64,000 nucleotides of DNA from Tanypteryx hageni (lineage: Eukaryota > Arthropoda > Insecta > Odonata > Petaluridae). The position numbers were made by a program, and so were the translations under genes. Every line of letters begins with the position of its first letter. Position 1 is the stretch's first letter. The stretch lies in NCBI GenBank assembly GCA_028673005.1, contig CM054116.1:38040854-38104853 (forward strand), in the 5' to 3' direction. The notes under the pieces are model-generated. The model worked only from the letters and a program-made list of their open reading frames with translations, was not told where the DNA came from and made no database searches. Below are positions 10,410 through 23,243 of the stretch, in pieces.

Positions 10410-12062
10410 ATAACTTTAATAATAGCAGATAATTATTATTATTCTGCGTGTGGACTGGGGGCGTTTTTAACGATTGACCAAAAGAAAAAATCTTCTTTCT
10501 TTATTTCAATACTGGAATGTTACCTTTTTCGTAAGTGAGATGCATATGTCAATTACAAAAATAAACATGAAATTGAAAATGTCAGTTGACTAATTTTATA
10601 AGGAGAAAAGGGTTTTTGCGGGTACCACTAGTTTATATAAAATCTTGAACGATTTGGTTGATACAAGAATTCCTCAGTTTGACATGCCTGACATGTTCAT
10701 CACGTTAAATACATATAGTCCTCGCTTAAGGCGGTAGATACGTTCTGTAAAAGTCCCGCGATAAGCGAAAATGCGTTAATAATACATGCAATAATGGTAG
10801 AATGCGTTCTGGACCCTAAAATTTCTCTACTCATATCTAAAAACTGCCTCGAAACACTTCAAACACCCGTCATTCGTCTACTGAAGGGTGACGCGTAGCA
10901 TCTCTTGAGCAAATAGTCGAGCGAGGGATTATCGTCTTCCTTTCGACCAATGAAATCTTTCATTCGCATCAACATTTTTACCTTCCCAAACGCTTCGTTG
11001 TGGATGAGGATAAAACTCGAAGAATTACGTGTATTCAACGGAATGAAAGGAAACCTTCGAGAATTTGTCGTCAAAAAGACACCGTAATAATAAGCGTAAA
11101 TTAAATTTGTTAAAACTAAAAATTAACTCCTTAACCTTGTTAATTTTAACATCTATTTCCCCGTAGTCTACACCTTTACTTATTTGTAAATTAAAGTTGT
11201 TTTCAAAAGACACTTATCAACTATTTGCTCGTTAATTAATGTATTACAGTCGCAAAGATCGATGAATATCCACATTACACTCAAATCTCTGCAACACATT
11301 TCTTTTTATTTTCAAAGAAACATATTTCCTCTTTTTCTTTTATATAGCATCACTGCTCTCATTGTTTGGTCCCGGGCTTAATGTATGTATTGCTCCGCAC
11401 CTAACAGAAGCCGCGTAGGAACCGCGTAATAGCGAGAATGTAGCGCGTTAATTGAATTATAGATATTTAAACTAAAAACAGCGGTATGGAAAAATCGCAT
11501 TAATCGAGGAATTACTGCATTTTTTATATATAGATGGACGGAAAATAACTAAAATTAGGAATCCGCATGCGCCAATTCATGCAAATAATAACGCATATAT
11601 AATTTTTAAGTAAATAAATACCAAATTTGCGCATGTCAATAAAAAATCTTAATTTGGTATGTTATCACGCAAAACTTGTATATATTTTGTGTGTTCTATA
11701 TAGTGTACATGCAAGTACATGGAAGATGTTTGTGACAGAGCCGGAAAATCACCAGGCGCAGTTCAAAGAGTGTGACTCAAAAACTATAATGGTAAATTAT
11801 CACTATGAAGGTGTTCGATATTTTTTCCGACATTTTAAATGTATGTACATACTTACAAGCAGGCAAGCGTTTTTTAGAGAGTGGGGGGTCTTAGTAAGCA
11901 TGGGGCCCGATGCAGTCGCATCGTTGGCACCGCTATCAAGCTGGTCCTATATTTGTCCCCTTCTCCCTCCTTTTCTAAAAGAGATGCACGCCTTCTAAGA
12001 AAACTTTCTGGTTGTTCCCATGGTTAATGTCGATACCAATATATTTCTGTGTTTCCCACAAG
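10410..12062. other. Intergenic, including LINE target repeat
   Basis: Bases 10410-10545 continue the dispersed repeat into which the LINE inserted (inverted match at 19840-19990). Beyond that there is no recognisable gene. An exon-like stretch near 11728-11790 followed by GTAAAT does not join in phase with the downstream exon and was not called. Confidence 0.5.
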
Positions 12063-12236
12063 GCGGCACAGGCACCATATGCACAATGTATTTTTACTAA
12101 ATCAAACGTTAATTCCTTTTCATGTCACCATCTCACTGAGACTAGAAGATGACGAGGTCAACATCTGGATGTTTGCAATGATTGGAATTGGCTGCGTCTT
12201 CATTGTGTTTGTTGCAGTGTCCATCTATCTCATGTG
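12063..12236 (+). CDS. Transmembrane exon of unidentified membrane protein
   Basis: An open frame ending at a good donor (CATGTG/GTGAGT). It encodes an acidic juxtamembrane stretch (LEDDEVNIW) and one hydrophobic helix (FAMIGIGCVFIVFVAVSIYL), followed by M and a split Cys codon: a type I single-pass membrane segment. The acceptor is uncertain. TTTCCCACAAG at 12062 is the best pyrimidine-rich choice, and AG at 12140 or 12145 is possible. Upstream exons were not found. The phase fits both the small exon at 12419 and the terminal exon at 15454. The protein family is not recognised. Confidence 0.55.
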
Positions 12237-12418
12237 GTGAGTCTTCATGTTTGTTCATTAATTTTTAACAAAAGCTTCAAAATAACTACCCTAACCCTTA
12301 TTTAATTTGCTGGCAAAATTGGCAAACTAAAAAACAATTATTCATATTATTATTTGATTTGTTAACCCTTCATATGCTTCTTTTGGAATAAAAATAATTT
12401 ACCAAAAAAATTTCACAG

Positions 12419-12460
12419 TAAAAGGTTGCCGCTTGAAGCAGGCCTATACCGAAAATGCCG
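12419..12460 (+). CDS. Possible 42-nt cassette exon
   Basis: TTTCACAG/TAAAAGG acceptor and CCG/GTAGTG donor enclose 42 bases in the same phase as the flanking exons, so including or skipping it keeps the frame. It would add a basic juxtamembrane stretch (CKRLPLEAGLYRKCR) directly after the membrane helix. The donor is weak. If the exon read on past the donor it would stop immediately. Its existence is inference from phase and splice sites. Confidence 0.35.
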
Positions 12461-15453
12461 GTAGTGTTCAAGAGGAGCCTAGGCGTTCTCAGGTTGCAGT
12501 TGATGATGATGGAGGAGAAATCGACGTGAGGTGAGGGAAGGGAGAAGTTTGCATACCGTAGGGTTGAGGTAACTAGCGCTGTCGAAATTACACGAAGCGA
12601 GCAGTTTCTAAGTCCGTGATATGCAAACTTCGAAAATCTTGCTCCAAGATGCTCAATTCCAGAGCTTCAGAATTTGATATTTCAAATGATAACTCTGTTG
12701 TGATGCTATAAATCCAAACATTTTGGAATTTTACGTAATTTTAGTACTGAACTTTATAATACTTCGAAGTGCTTCGACAGCCCTAGTTTTAAACATAGAT
12801 TTTTGCAACTAGCTCTATTGTAACCGAATGCATTGCTTTTTCTCCCCTAACAACATGCATATCTTATTTCTTGTTAAATAAAAGTATTGATCAATAATTA
12901 GAAAAATAGGCATATTTGTTGGCTGTTAAGAAATGAGCTTAGAACGGGGGCCAAGAAAAATAAATTTATGAAAAAAAGCATGCATCGAATAATTAATATA
13001 TTTCCATAGATTTATGGGAGGAAATTATTCGATGGACAGCTGGCTAATATAATTTACATACTAAATCCTCGAAAAGATAGATTTTGTAGAAAATCACAGG
13101 ATTTTCACATAATTTTTAAACAAAAAAAAACATACGGTTAATTTTCTGTAGTCTTGGTTGCATATTTTGCATGTTTTTTATTTTTTTGAACAGTAATAAG
13201 AGTAATCACTGTAGAATGTGTTTATAGGCATGTTAATGAATGAAAACTTAACTTAAGCCTCAGTATTTTTATAGAAAAACCTAATAAAAATTAGTAGCAA
13301 TAAATGTTATTACTTAGGTAGTGTATAAGTGTCCATCAAGGAACCCTTTTGATGCTAGTTTTCCATCTGCCAACATAGCGTGTTTTATACACACCACCCT
13401 GTTTACTACCTTTTCATCAATGGGACAAATCATTCAGGTGGTATACAAATCTGTCCTTAAGAGAGGCACATTATTCTATGATGCATCTCACCGGGATTGC
13501 AGTAATGATGTCAATGGGTTTCTTTATTCCATACAGTTGAAAGGGTAGATCAATATATTTCAAGGGTGAGCATAGGACAAACTATTCTACTTGTAGGGCA
13601 TCAGAGAAGAAAGCTGTACATTAAAGAAATATTTTCAAGAACATGTATGAAACAATGTGTCAAATTTAGCTATTCATCAATATTTTAGAATAACAAGCCT
13701 TCAAAAACTAGGATTAAAACAAAGAAGAATGAAAAATGTAATTCTGGCATTAGAAATCAGATTGAAAAATTTTCCTAAATAATCTCATTCATTTCTTAAT
13801 ATTTTTATTATATTCTTTGCTCAAATAATATAATAAAATTATTGGCAATTTATACAATTGAAACAAAAATTTGATTCACAAAACTACACTGGTGATCAAT
13901 CCCGAATTTGAGAAGCAAACTTTAGAAAGGAAAAGCTTTCAATGAAGTTGTAGATATACAGTTTTTATTTTTCAGTGCATCCGAGAATTTTTTCTATTTT
14001 TAATTTTCTCAGGTCAATAAACCATGCCTACAGATAAGTGTTAAGTGGCATGTTTATGTTCATGGATATTTTTATAATGGAGCACTTCTTAAACTGAACA
14101 TTCTGCATAAAGAGAATAATTTTGAAACAAGATAAAGGGAATCAAATCGATTCCTGGTCATAGCAGAATTTTTTCTCATTTCAAAATTATTCCCATCTTT
14201 ACAGCTAATGCCTGTCTGCTTAGGATCTTCTTATCATTTCATTCCATCAATTTCATTCTGCATAAAGAACAATTAGGTCCAGAATTATTCCTACTGATTG
14301 AGAATTATTTTTATCATTCGTAATGGGAATGCTGCCTATGAGCACACTGTATTAAATTGTATGGAGATGAATAATATACTGTTAAAATTATTGTTATTTA
14401 TTATTATTAATAACAGATGTTCATCAATTGGGACAAATAGCAGTTTAAGTCATCCTTACTCATTTTTCATAGAAGCGCCATAGACCATGTTGATCTACAG
14501 ATACCAAAACCTCATATTTTAATTTTTCAAGGAGTCATGTTTTCCTTCTTTTTATTTTAGTGTTAAAATCTGTATAAAAGTAAGATAATTAATAAATCAC
14601 ATTAGTAAGAAAATAATGTGGTACTTCTGTATCTGAAGAAGAAGTAATAAATCAGTAAATGTTAACCTTGTTACTTCTATAAAATATAGAGATACGTAAC
14701 TGATAACTGATGGTAATTCATCTAAATATATCATATAAAATTTAACAAAAAAATGAAATTTTGGCAATATAAACCAGACAGTTCTCATTTGCTTAACATA
14801 ATTAGGATTCACTAAGTCTCATCTCTAGCCTGAATCTAGAAACAGTAATGCTTGTTGTTAATTCCTGTATAAATATTTACAATTTATATTCAAAATACAT
14901 CTACTGTTTTTATAATATTCTAAAATAAGAAATTTGTATATTTCCACTTAAAATAATTTTATTTCGATGATGGTTTTGACATGTTAAAACATTGTCTTCA
15001 CTATGGTCCAAATAAAAGTATTTTAAGTGGAACTATGCAAAATTCTTATTTTAGAATATAGAGAGATTCCACAAATTAATGCCTGCCATTGTAAAATTTG
15101 TTTTTATAGTATTCCAACACACAATTTCTTTAGTTTTTTTATTATCTGAACTACCCTTAAGTCTCATTTATTTCCATTGATTAAAGTTCTACTATATTTT
15201 ACCTGTCAGAATCCCCTTATTTAAGGCAATACATGCAAGGGATGTCATTTAAAAATTAAAAATTATCATCCTGGAATGAATGCAGCATAGACAGTATTTT
15301 TAATTAGCAGCTTTCAATGTGATTCTTTCTGCTTTGCTTTGGTTTCAAGAAAATGCAGTATATTAGAAGTAAAAATATAGTAACAAGGTTATAAAAATTC
15401 CTGGATTCTTAGTGGTAATGTCAACTTATTCAATGTGTTCCTTCTAATTTTAG
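12461..15453 (+). other. Intron with tRNA-element copy C
   Basis: AT-rich intronic sequence between the transmembrane exon and the terminal exon. It contains the decayed tRNA-derived foldback element at 14114-14253 and an inverted-repeat-rich stretch near 14935-15060. No coding content is supported. Confidence 0.5.
14114..14253. mobile_element. tRNA-derived foldback element, copy C (decayed)
   Basis: Begins GAATAATTTTGAAAC, keeps a degenerate T-arm half (AATCGATTCCTGGTCATAGC), and then has the inverse arm TTTCAAAATTATTCCC and an ACAGCTAATGCC tail as in copies A and B. It is flanked by CATTCTGCATAAAGA at 14099-14113 and a 14-base match at 14254-14267. The A box and most of the tRNA body are lost. 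Confidence 0.7.
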
Positions 15454-15559
15454 CCATGGTTCCATCAATCAAGGTGGGAGGATGCAGCCTAGGATTCGAG
15501 GAACTGGAGGATCAGGACCTGGGTCAAGCAGTGGAACAGGAAGAGAGGGGAAACCCTGA
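15454..15559 (+). CDS. Terminal exon, Gly/Ser/Arg-rich cytoplasmic tail
   Basis: Acceptor CTTCTAATTTTAG at 15453. Joined to the transmembrane exon (TG + C), the frame reads Cys-His then a Gly-, Ser- and Arg-rich tail (GGRMQPRIRGTGGSGPG) and stops at TGA 15557-15559. The tail is short (about 35 residues), basic and probably disordered, lying on the cytoplasmic side of the membrane helix. A candidate poly(A) signal AATAAA is at 15808-15813. No family was recognised. The exon call rests on splice phase and composition. Confidence 0.5.
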
Positions 15560-18500
15560 CAAGGGAGGCTGTTTCACTGAAGATGAAGGTCTGGGATTTG
15601 CTGGATTAAGAAGGATTGCCAGTGAGAAGATTTCCATACAATAGATGAGCAGTAAATAGTGAAGCTTCAGAATGACTTCAAGTAACTGCTTGACCCGATG
15701 ATTATGTGGCCCATATCCTGGGCTTGTCTTGATTCCTAAACTTGGCTGCATGGTGAAGAAGGGGAGTCAAAAACACTTCTACTGTTCCCTTTTGGAGTCA
15801 ACATGTAAATAAATTCCATTGCAAGAAAAAAATTGTAGGAAAGGGATGTAGTGATGTGAATATAAGGTATTTCATTAAGGCACAAAGAAGAACTATTAAT
15901 TCAGGAGAGATTTCTCAAAGCAATTTGTTTAATCCATTATATGTAAAAATATAAAACATTATTTTCATGTTCAGCAACATTAATTATTATTTAGCAGGGA
16001 AGATGCTGCCAAATGCTTTTAATGAATATTTTTTCTGCGGATTAACTTCCAGTTTTGTAGGGAACCAACCTGAATGATGAAAAAGATTGATTCCGAAAGA
16101 CTGCTTGGTTCAAGAGGATGAAAAAGCTAAAACGGACATCAAAGTGTGTTTAAAAGTTGCAACATAGTGAAGAATTGTAATAATGTTGCATGTAAGCATT
16201 TGAAAGTACAGTGGAAGTGAAACATTAATCCCTAGCCGAAGACAGATGTGCTGCGACATAAGATAGCATATTGGGAATTTCAGGAAAGTGCTCAGTGAGT
16301 ATGGCTGCTAATTATGCCCTATGTAGTTGAAATGCAATGACTGCATAAGACTAGATTGATAATGAAACGGGATGGCCCTTAAAAAAGTCACATTTGGTAA
16401 AAGTCACTTAAACCCATATGTAGTCAATTTTCATGTCTATTTGTGTTGGTTGTGGTTGAGTGTGTGAACGTCCATTATAATCCCATGCAAGTGTAAGCAT
16501 CATATGCAAAAATATTCTCTCATACCACACGCTCTTTCAGTGAATGCCAAATTAGACGGGAACTTTCAGATATGGTGTTACATCCTACTTATTGCCTAGT
16601 ACATTATTTAATGTGAACACATTATATTGCTGTGGAATTGAATATATTTGTTGTTTGTTTGCTTGTGACTCAATCTTATATTGATGTGATCATTCGTGTA
16701 TTATTTTCCTCAGAGTTACTTTGAAATGCTATAAGTACATTATGATTATGTTCTTTGCAGTAGGAAAGTGTATATAAAATAGTAAATTATTATACAATAT
16801 GTTTATCAGTGTAACATTCACCTTCATACACTTCAAGTAACCCTGGATGTATCATTTAAAAATATGTATGTAATCAACTCGTAACTCTAGCTTTATCCTC
16901 AGTTTGAGAGATGAGAGTTGAAATCGTCCAGCTCATATTGAGGAGCAAAGATGAAAGTAAGAAATATTTATCAAATTCAATATCCCAAGCTCCATAAATG
17001 TCAGTTATTTTATATTAACCATTAATTCAGAGTATCCTTACTGTAAAGTGGCATATATTCAATGGATAAATCTCTCTAAACATTTTTCTCCTACAAGAAT
17101 AAAATCTTGAATGAATAATACTCATTCATGGCTGTTTGAATGAGTAATTGTCACTTTATGGTAGTATGTGAAAAAGAGTAATCTGAGATTTACCAATTCC
17201 TGTAATTTGCCATTTTTAACATTGATATTGCATTTGCTAAATAAAAAAGCTTAACTTTGAATGATGAAAATGTTTTGATATGTCCAAAGTAATTTTATCT
17301 ATAAACAAAAAAGTTCATTATTTAAGGGTAAATGAAATTTCTGCAATCCTTTAATATGGATTATCTTGAAGCTACAATCATCTTACTTTCATTTTGAACA
17401 AATAGTATGTTTATAAAGATTCCACAAAGGTTTCCTGGATGTTTTAGTTGTAGTTTTTCAATATTTTCATATGTAAATAATAACTGGAAAATAACAATAT
17501 TCTTCAATGCATTACTAATACATACTTTCTTTTTTATGAAAAACTTTAATTATATTTTTTATTTTTTGATATTTCCATAAATATTTATATTCTTTAAAAT
17601 TAGGAGGTTTGTAGGAATTAACATATCCTGCAATAGTGATGTTGAAAATGAATTGTTCATTAAAGAAAACATGGGTGTCAAATGTCCACTTTTTATCTGT
17701 GACAGAACGAGTATTTTCTTATATACATATATATTATTAGAAATTTGTGTTAATATGACTGAATGAATAGATGTACTTTTCCCATAATACATTTCATCTC
17801 AAACAAATTTCTTTTGAAAGTAAGCATGATGGACTATAAATGCAGTTATGTTTTACTAGTAAGTGCAATGGTTGCTTACAACTATATGGATGCAAAAATC
17901 TGAAAACATTGTAATTCTGTGCAGCAATCTATGCATGTATTCAATGTAAATGCTGGGTTATTATTGAGCCTCTTGCTGTACAATAATTGGTGACTACTCT
18001 TGATCAATGCTTATATTAAATTTTAAGTAAATAATTCTGATTTTTTGATGTTTTATTTCTTGTTTGCACATACCTCAATTTCTGAAAAAAGGCAACATAT
18101 TGATCATGAGAATTTAGTATCCTAATACATAAAATTAGCTTAAGCCTGTAAATATAACTATTGAAAGTTACCAAAAGATATTATATTTAATTTATATTCA
18201 TATTTGTGTCGGTTTCGTTACATTCTCTTCTTAATATATGCTTAATAGGCTGATTGATTTTTGAAATACATGTCTTCTTACAGCAGCAACTAGTTTAACA
18301 TACAAAAATATTGAAAAAAATTGAGAGGACGAAACAAGGGAATTTTAAATTGTATCATCAATGCATGTGGTCCCTTCTGAAGGAAATTAAGTATCATGTG
18401 ACATCAAAATATAACCATAAAAAGATACATTACAAGAATATCACTATAAAGATTGTCTCCTTCCCTTGAATGTGCTGAAATTCATTCATATCTGTTAATA

Positions 18501-19835
18501 GTAAATAGGGACTCTTCTCCTAGGTGCTGTGCCCATCAACCCCAAGCCTTGCTCCGCTAGGCAAGTTTGCCTACTGTCCATGTTCTTCCTCCTTCTGGCA
18601 AATATTTAAAGTAGTAAATTATGAAAAGCCCAGTATTTTGGCTCTCTCTTAGTAGATGACACATTTCATGTCACATTCATTTCTTTGCCAATTTGCTCCT
18701 GGAAACTTTAATATGAAATATGCAAATGCTAATGCAAAAGTTCCCAAACAGTTGTTGACAACAATATATAAATGGACAGCAAGTTTGGGGTTCCTGAGGG
18801 AGAAGTGTTTTCCATATTTTGCCGGACAGTTAGTCCATGGACAGATTCTTTCATATAATGATCTGATTCCCAGTATGTGTTACTGCTAAAATATATCATA
18901 GTATAAAAATAGTTTAAATGTTTTTATTGAAGAAAATATCTTAATTTCAGCATATATATTTATTCATCACCCCAGGGGCTTGGGTCCTTAGTGCCTTCAC
19001 CATCACTCGCTTGCTTCCTTTTACTTCTGCTAGTAATACTGATGTTGCCCTCGTCTTTTCAGATTTTCAGGGCTGACTCATCTTTTTAGTCTCTTAGAAG
19101 ACAATGTTTTCTATTTGTTTCCTTTCCATCTAAAATGTTATCCCTTTTTTAGATGGCAAATGTCTATGCTATATGCACCAAATGTGTCATATACATGCCT
19201 CATCCCTTCATATCCTTCTGCATTATCTGTTCCTTCCACATCTCTCTTCCAAACGAGTCGCTCGTCAACAGTACTGTCACCTCATCCCCTCCAGAATTAG
19301 GTGGAAGTGTTAGTGGATAGAAACTATTAAAAGTTATATTTAATTTTTCTGCTTTTAATGTATTGATACACTATAATACAAGTAGTTAAAGCGGCATTTC
19401 ATAATATGGAAAACAAGAATAGATATTTTTATATATTTTAAAATATGTATTGATATTATATACCTAGAAAAAATGAAAATATAGCAAAAACACTTTAACT
19501 TTCACATTAAAGATCGCTCCTTTGATATTTAGCAGGATTTTCATTTTTTAAAGCAGTTCTTTTACAGTTTAATCAAGGTTATTCTTAATAGAGATAGTGC
19601 TAATGCATTTGTTTCTTAAGTTGAATCCATATTAATTATTTGTTACAAATTCTGTTTTCATGTTATATGCGGAAATATTGTCATTGATTTAATCAGCAAA
19701 TTATTTGCATTAGTGGTACCTGCAAAAACTCTTGCAAAGTAAGTAAGAAATCTGCATATTTAAAAGTAATAATAACCCATTTTTCCTTATAAAATTAGAC
19801 AACTGACATTTTAAATTTCATGTTCGTTTGTATAA
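15560..19835. other. 3' UTR and intergenic, no gene
   Basis: Follows the plus-strand stop codon. The first 250 bases or more are probably 3' UTR (AATAAA at 15808). The rest is AT-rich with no domain-bearing frame on either strand and no clear mobile element. Confidence 0.5.
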
Positions 19836-19839
19836 TTCA

Positions 19840-20100
19840 CCTTACAAAAAAGGTGACATTCCAGTATTGAAATAAAAAAGACTTTTTTATTTTGGTCAAT
19901 CGTTAAAAATGCACACAGTCCACGAGCAGTTTACTGGATAATTATTATCTGCAATTATTAACGTTGCAATCCATTAAGTGGGACATTTCTGCAACTATAA
20001 TTTTGATGCTTCATAAAAAGCGCGAAGCAAATAACGTAATTTTTTGTGTATTTGTAGGTTTAATAGACGATAATTCAATTGGAGGCAGCAGTGTTCCAAT
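19840..20100. repeat. Unoccupied copy of LINE target repeat (inverted)
   Basis: On the reverse strand this matches 7045-7137 joined to 10400-10545. Shared blocks include TTCGCGCTTTTTATGAA, GTCTATTAAACCT and TTTTTAACGATTGACCAAAA. It has no LINE. It carries about 45 bases between the two halves that are absent beside the LINE. Confidence 0.75.
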
Positions 20101-20352
20101 CATATTATAGTCAAGAATTTTCAACTGTGAGTTACGTGGAAATTAATTGTTTGAACATAGGTTCTCACAGTAATTGTATTACTATTAATTAAAGTATTTA
20201 CTACTTCATCAAGTAGTGGACTAAGAGGCCATAGGCACAACCTCAAGTTTGGATCCCTATGTTAGCAATCCAATTGATATTAATCTAATATAAATTGGTC
20301 ATCTGAGTGCCTGCTGTAAATAAACATTTTTATGCGTTCTTTCCACGAAGTG

Positions 20353-20655
20353 AACTCGGGAACCGCTGGACGTATTTTGATGAAATTTGGTATTGGGGAG
20401 TTTTGCTAAAATTGGTCGACCGATTCCAAGTGTGATTAAAATCGGACAACAATTACGACCACTTTAAATGAAGACCTACATCTAGTTTACGATGATCCTA
20501 TTGCAACTCGGGAACCGCAGGACGCATTTTGATGAAATTTGGTATTGGAATGTTTTGCTAAAATTGATCAACCGATTCCAATTTTGGTTTAAAATCGGCC
20601 AATAATTACGACTACTTTACATAAAGACCTACATGTATATTACAACGTACCTCGC
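20353..20655. repeat. Two tandem units of about 152 bp
   Basis: AACTCGGGAACCGC starts at 20353 and again at 20505. Each is followed by GATGAAATTTGGTATTGG, then ACCGATTCCA, AAAATCGG and AAGACCTACAT in the same order. Related sequence occurs inverted around 42720-42830, so it belongs to a dispersed family. Confidence 0.7.
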
Positions 20656-20931
20656 TAGCTTCTCGTTAAATATTCATCTGAGCGAAAAATATTGAGAACA
20701 TTGTGAAATCTCAAAGAACGCATTTGGAAACTCTCTATACCCCGACATGGTTTACACCTTTCCAATCTTGTTTAATTTAGAGCATTGGGCTGCCATGAAT
20801 TTGGAGACATGGCACGTGTCTTTCACACCTAGTGGAAAATCTGCCATTGTGCTCACTAGATATCACTATTAGTTTATTATGATCATATAAATGCATATAT
20901 TAAATAAACATGGCAATATTTTATTTCGCAT

Positions 20932-22313
20932 CATCATCAGCATAGGTAGTCTGTCCGTAGACAGGTCCGTGATTATTCATGGTTAAACCAGGTTCTCCAT
21001 ATACTCCTATTTTCCGCTGCATTCTTCATATCTTGATAACTCTCTTTCCCTTTCAAATCGTCTATGAAATAAAAACTTTTCCTACATATTTCCCTTTTCC
21101 CATCTAGTTTTCCTTCTAACACGTTTTTAATCATACTCTTTCTCCTCAGGTAATGTCAAACCCAGTTTGCCATCCTCTTTCTAATAGTCTGTAAAATCAT
21201 TCGCTTCTCTCCTAATCCTCGTAGAACTTCATCGTTTTTCATCCTATCTGTCCATTTTATCTTCAGCATTCTCCTCCAAGTCCACATTTCGAAGCTTTCC
21301 AAGTATTTGATTTCATTTTTCCTTAGCGTCCATGTTTCTGCCCCGTACAAGGCTATGCTCCATACATAGCATTTTATGAACTTCTTGCGGATATCTACCC
21401 TTATATTCCACGTAAGTAGGTGTTTCTTTCTTCTGAAAGCCGCTTTTGCTTTTCCTATTCTAGTCCTGATCTCATCCGTACATATTGCTTCTCTTGTTAT
21501 GATGCTTCCGAAATCTGAAACTTTTTCTAAAGGCTTTCCTCCAATACTTATGTTCAGATTCTCTTCTTTGTCCGATATTCGAATAACATTGGATTTTTCT
21601 GTATTTATTTCCATATCATATTTTCTACCTGTTACTACTAGTCTATTTATCATTTTCTGGAGTCCCTCTTCCTTTCTTGCTACAAGTATTTTATCATCCT
21701 CGTATTTTACTGTTCTTATAATCCTTCCTCCAATTTTGAAATCTCCTGTGCCTTCTAATGCTTCTTGCACTTTCTCCATATATATTGAATAGGGTCGGCG
21801 ATATTTACTCCGCAGGTGTCGGCATTCTCCAACCTGACCTTTACAACTTGATTCACATATAGATTCCTGATAATTATCCTGTCTTTCCAATCTACACCTA
21901 TATCCATTAATGTCTTCATCAACATTACCTAATTTACTCTATCAAAGTCCTTCTGCCAGTCTAGAGCAGATATCTTGACTGTTCTCTATTGCCCTTTCTG
22001 ATATTGTTCTATCTACCCCTATAGCATCTCTAGTTCCTCGTCCTTTCGCGTATAGTGCGCAATTTAGATAATTCTTCGGTATTTATCGGATTTGCATTAT
22101 AGTAATTAACATGAATTGCAGTTTATAAATGTTATGAAAGCTGCATGAGGGATAATTTAGTAAGAATCCTCGTGATGATCTTCGAAGTGTGTGACAGAAG
22201 GCTTATCATTCTGTAGTCTTTATACTGCATTACCTTTGGCTTCTTCTTTAGAAGGATCATTGTTACTTCTAGGAAATCCCGAGGCCACTCTCCCGTGTCG
22301 ATGAGATGATTTA
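20932..22313 (-). mobile_element. 5'-truncated, decayed copy of the RTE LINE
   Basis: Closely follows the element at 7138 from the 3' tail (GGTAGTCTGTCCGTAGACAG) through the reverse transcriptase, in the same orientation. It has frameshifts and small deletions. About 110 unrelated bases (22046-22157) replace part of the RT. It breaks off at the microsatellite near 22314. Residual coding is best at 21156-21780, where the catalytic YADD has become YEDD. It is inactive. Confidence 0.9.

Positions 22314-22314
<1 letters not shown>

Positions 22315-22405
<91 letters not shown>
22315..22405. repeat. Compound (CA)n(TA)n microsatellite
   Basis: About 37 bases of CA followed by about 53 bases of TA, lying at the broken 5' end of the decayed LINE copy. 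Confidence 0.97.
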
Positions 22406-22410
<5 letters not shown>

Positions 22411-23028
22411 ATGTTTCATGGAGATATGGAACTGATATTCATATCAGATTTTGGCTAATCAACCTCTTGGATTATTATCGCCATATCTCCTTCCACACCT
22501 AACACAATCACAAGGGAGGAGTGCCCCGGGGCCCTGTCTTACCCACTTGATAGTCTATAATTAGTAACTAATGAAATAGCCTTGAGAATCATTACATTTA
22601 TCATTTACACGTATCCGGCGCAGTGCCGCGGCGCCGTGGCGTCCGGAAAAAGAGAGTGCGACAAAGATATATTTCAAGGTTTCACGACCAGGGTCACGGA
22701 TAGTAATGTTGCCGTCGGATCGGAAATGTGTGTGGCATCCGCCAAGGTGGCGGTGATTTGATTTTGATATGACTGCAACTTAAGTCACTAGATAGTTACC
22801 GTCACCTGAACTTTCATTCCAAAGTGGTTCAATTTTGACATGATGCGATATTTATTTCGCGAAAAATGTGTTGATGATTCGCTAAAAATGGGCCGGTTGC
22901 TAACCAATGATCAACAAAGTAAAAGAAACAAAGTAAAGAAAAACATTTGCAGAAATATGTTAACAAGTATAGCGAAAACGTAATTCTCACTTTAACGCTC
23001 TTTGAATGGTAGTTCAATCATAAAACAT
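22406..23028. other. Intergenic, GC-rich patch
   Basis: No gene seen. A short GC-rich stretch near 22614-22645 (GCGCAGTGCCGCGGCGCC) stands out against the AT-rich background. From about 22998 a dispersed repeat begins that is also found, inverted, at 43300-43445. Confidence 0.5.
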
Positions 23029-23039
23029 ACATATATATG

Positions 23040-23243
23040 GAATAATGGAAACTATGCAGAAAGGCATAAGCTGTAATTTTGGGAATAACTTTGAAACAAA
23101 AAATTCTGCTATGACCGGAAATCGAACAGGAAAGATTATCTGCTAAGGTAGTTCAGTGGTAGAATATCCGCCCGGCAAGTGGAAGACCCGGGTTCGATTC
23201 CCGGTCATAGCAGGATTTTTTCTGTTTCAAAGTTATTCCCAAT
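23040..23243. mobile_element. tRNA-derived foldback element, copy B
   Basis: Begins GAATAATGGAAACTATGC and ends AAGTTATTCCCAAT, flanked by the 11-bp direct repeat ACATATATATG at 23029-23039 and 23244-23254. The right arm contains a full tRNA-like sequence on the plus strand and the left arm only its T-arm fragment, the mirror of copy A. The flanks continue into one repeat that is uninterrupted, inverted, at 43300-43445, which shows the inserted segment directly. Confidence 0.85.
23142..23211 (+). tRNA. tRNA-Gly-like pseudo-tRNA inside copy B
   Basis: GCTAAGG, A box TAGTTCAGTGG, anticodon stem TCCGC/GTGGA with loop CCGGCAA, T arm CCGGGTTCGATTCCCGG, acceptor TCATAGC. Both polymerase III boxes are intact. 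The loop has C where U33 is expected, and one acceptor position is mismatched, so decoding function is doubtful. Confidence 0.6.

Noticed and set aside
11700..11793. Exon-like segment followed by GTAAAT
   Set aside because: Ends in phase 0, which does not fit any usable acceptor of the 12063 exon; no recognisable domain.
22132..22419. Frames with Ile-Tyr and Val-Cys repeats
   Set aside because: Translation of the (TA)n(CA)n microsatellite joined to LINE sequence.
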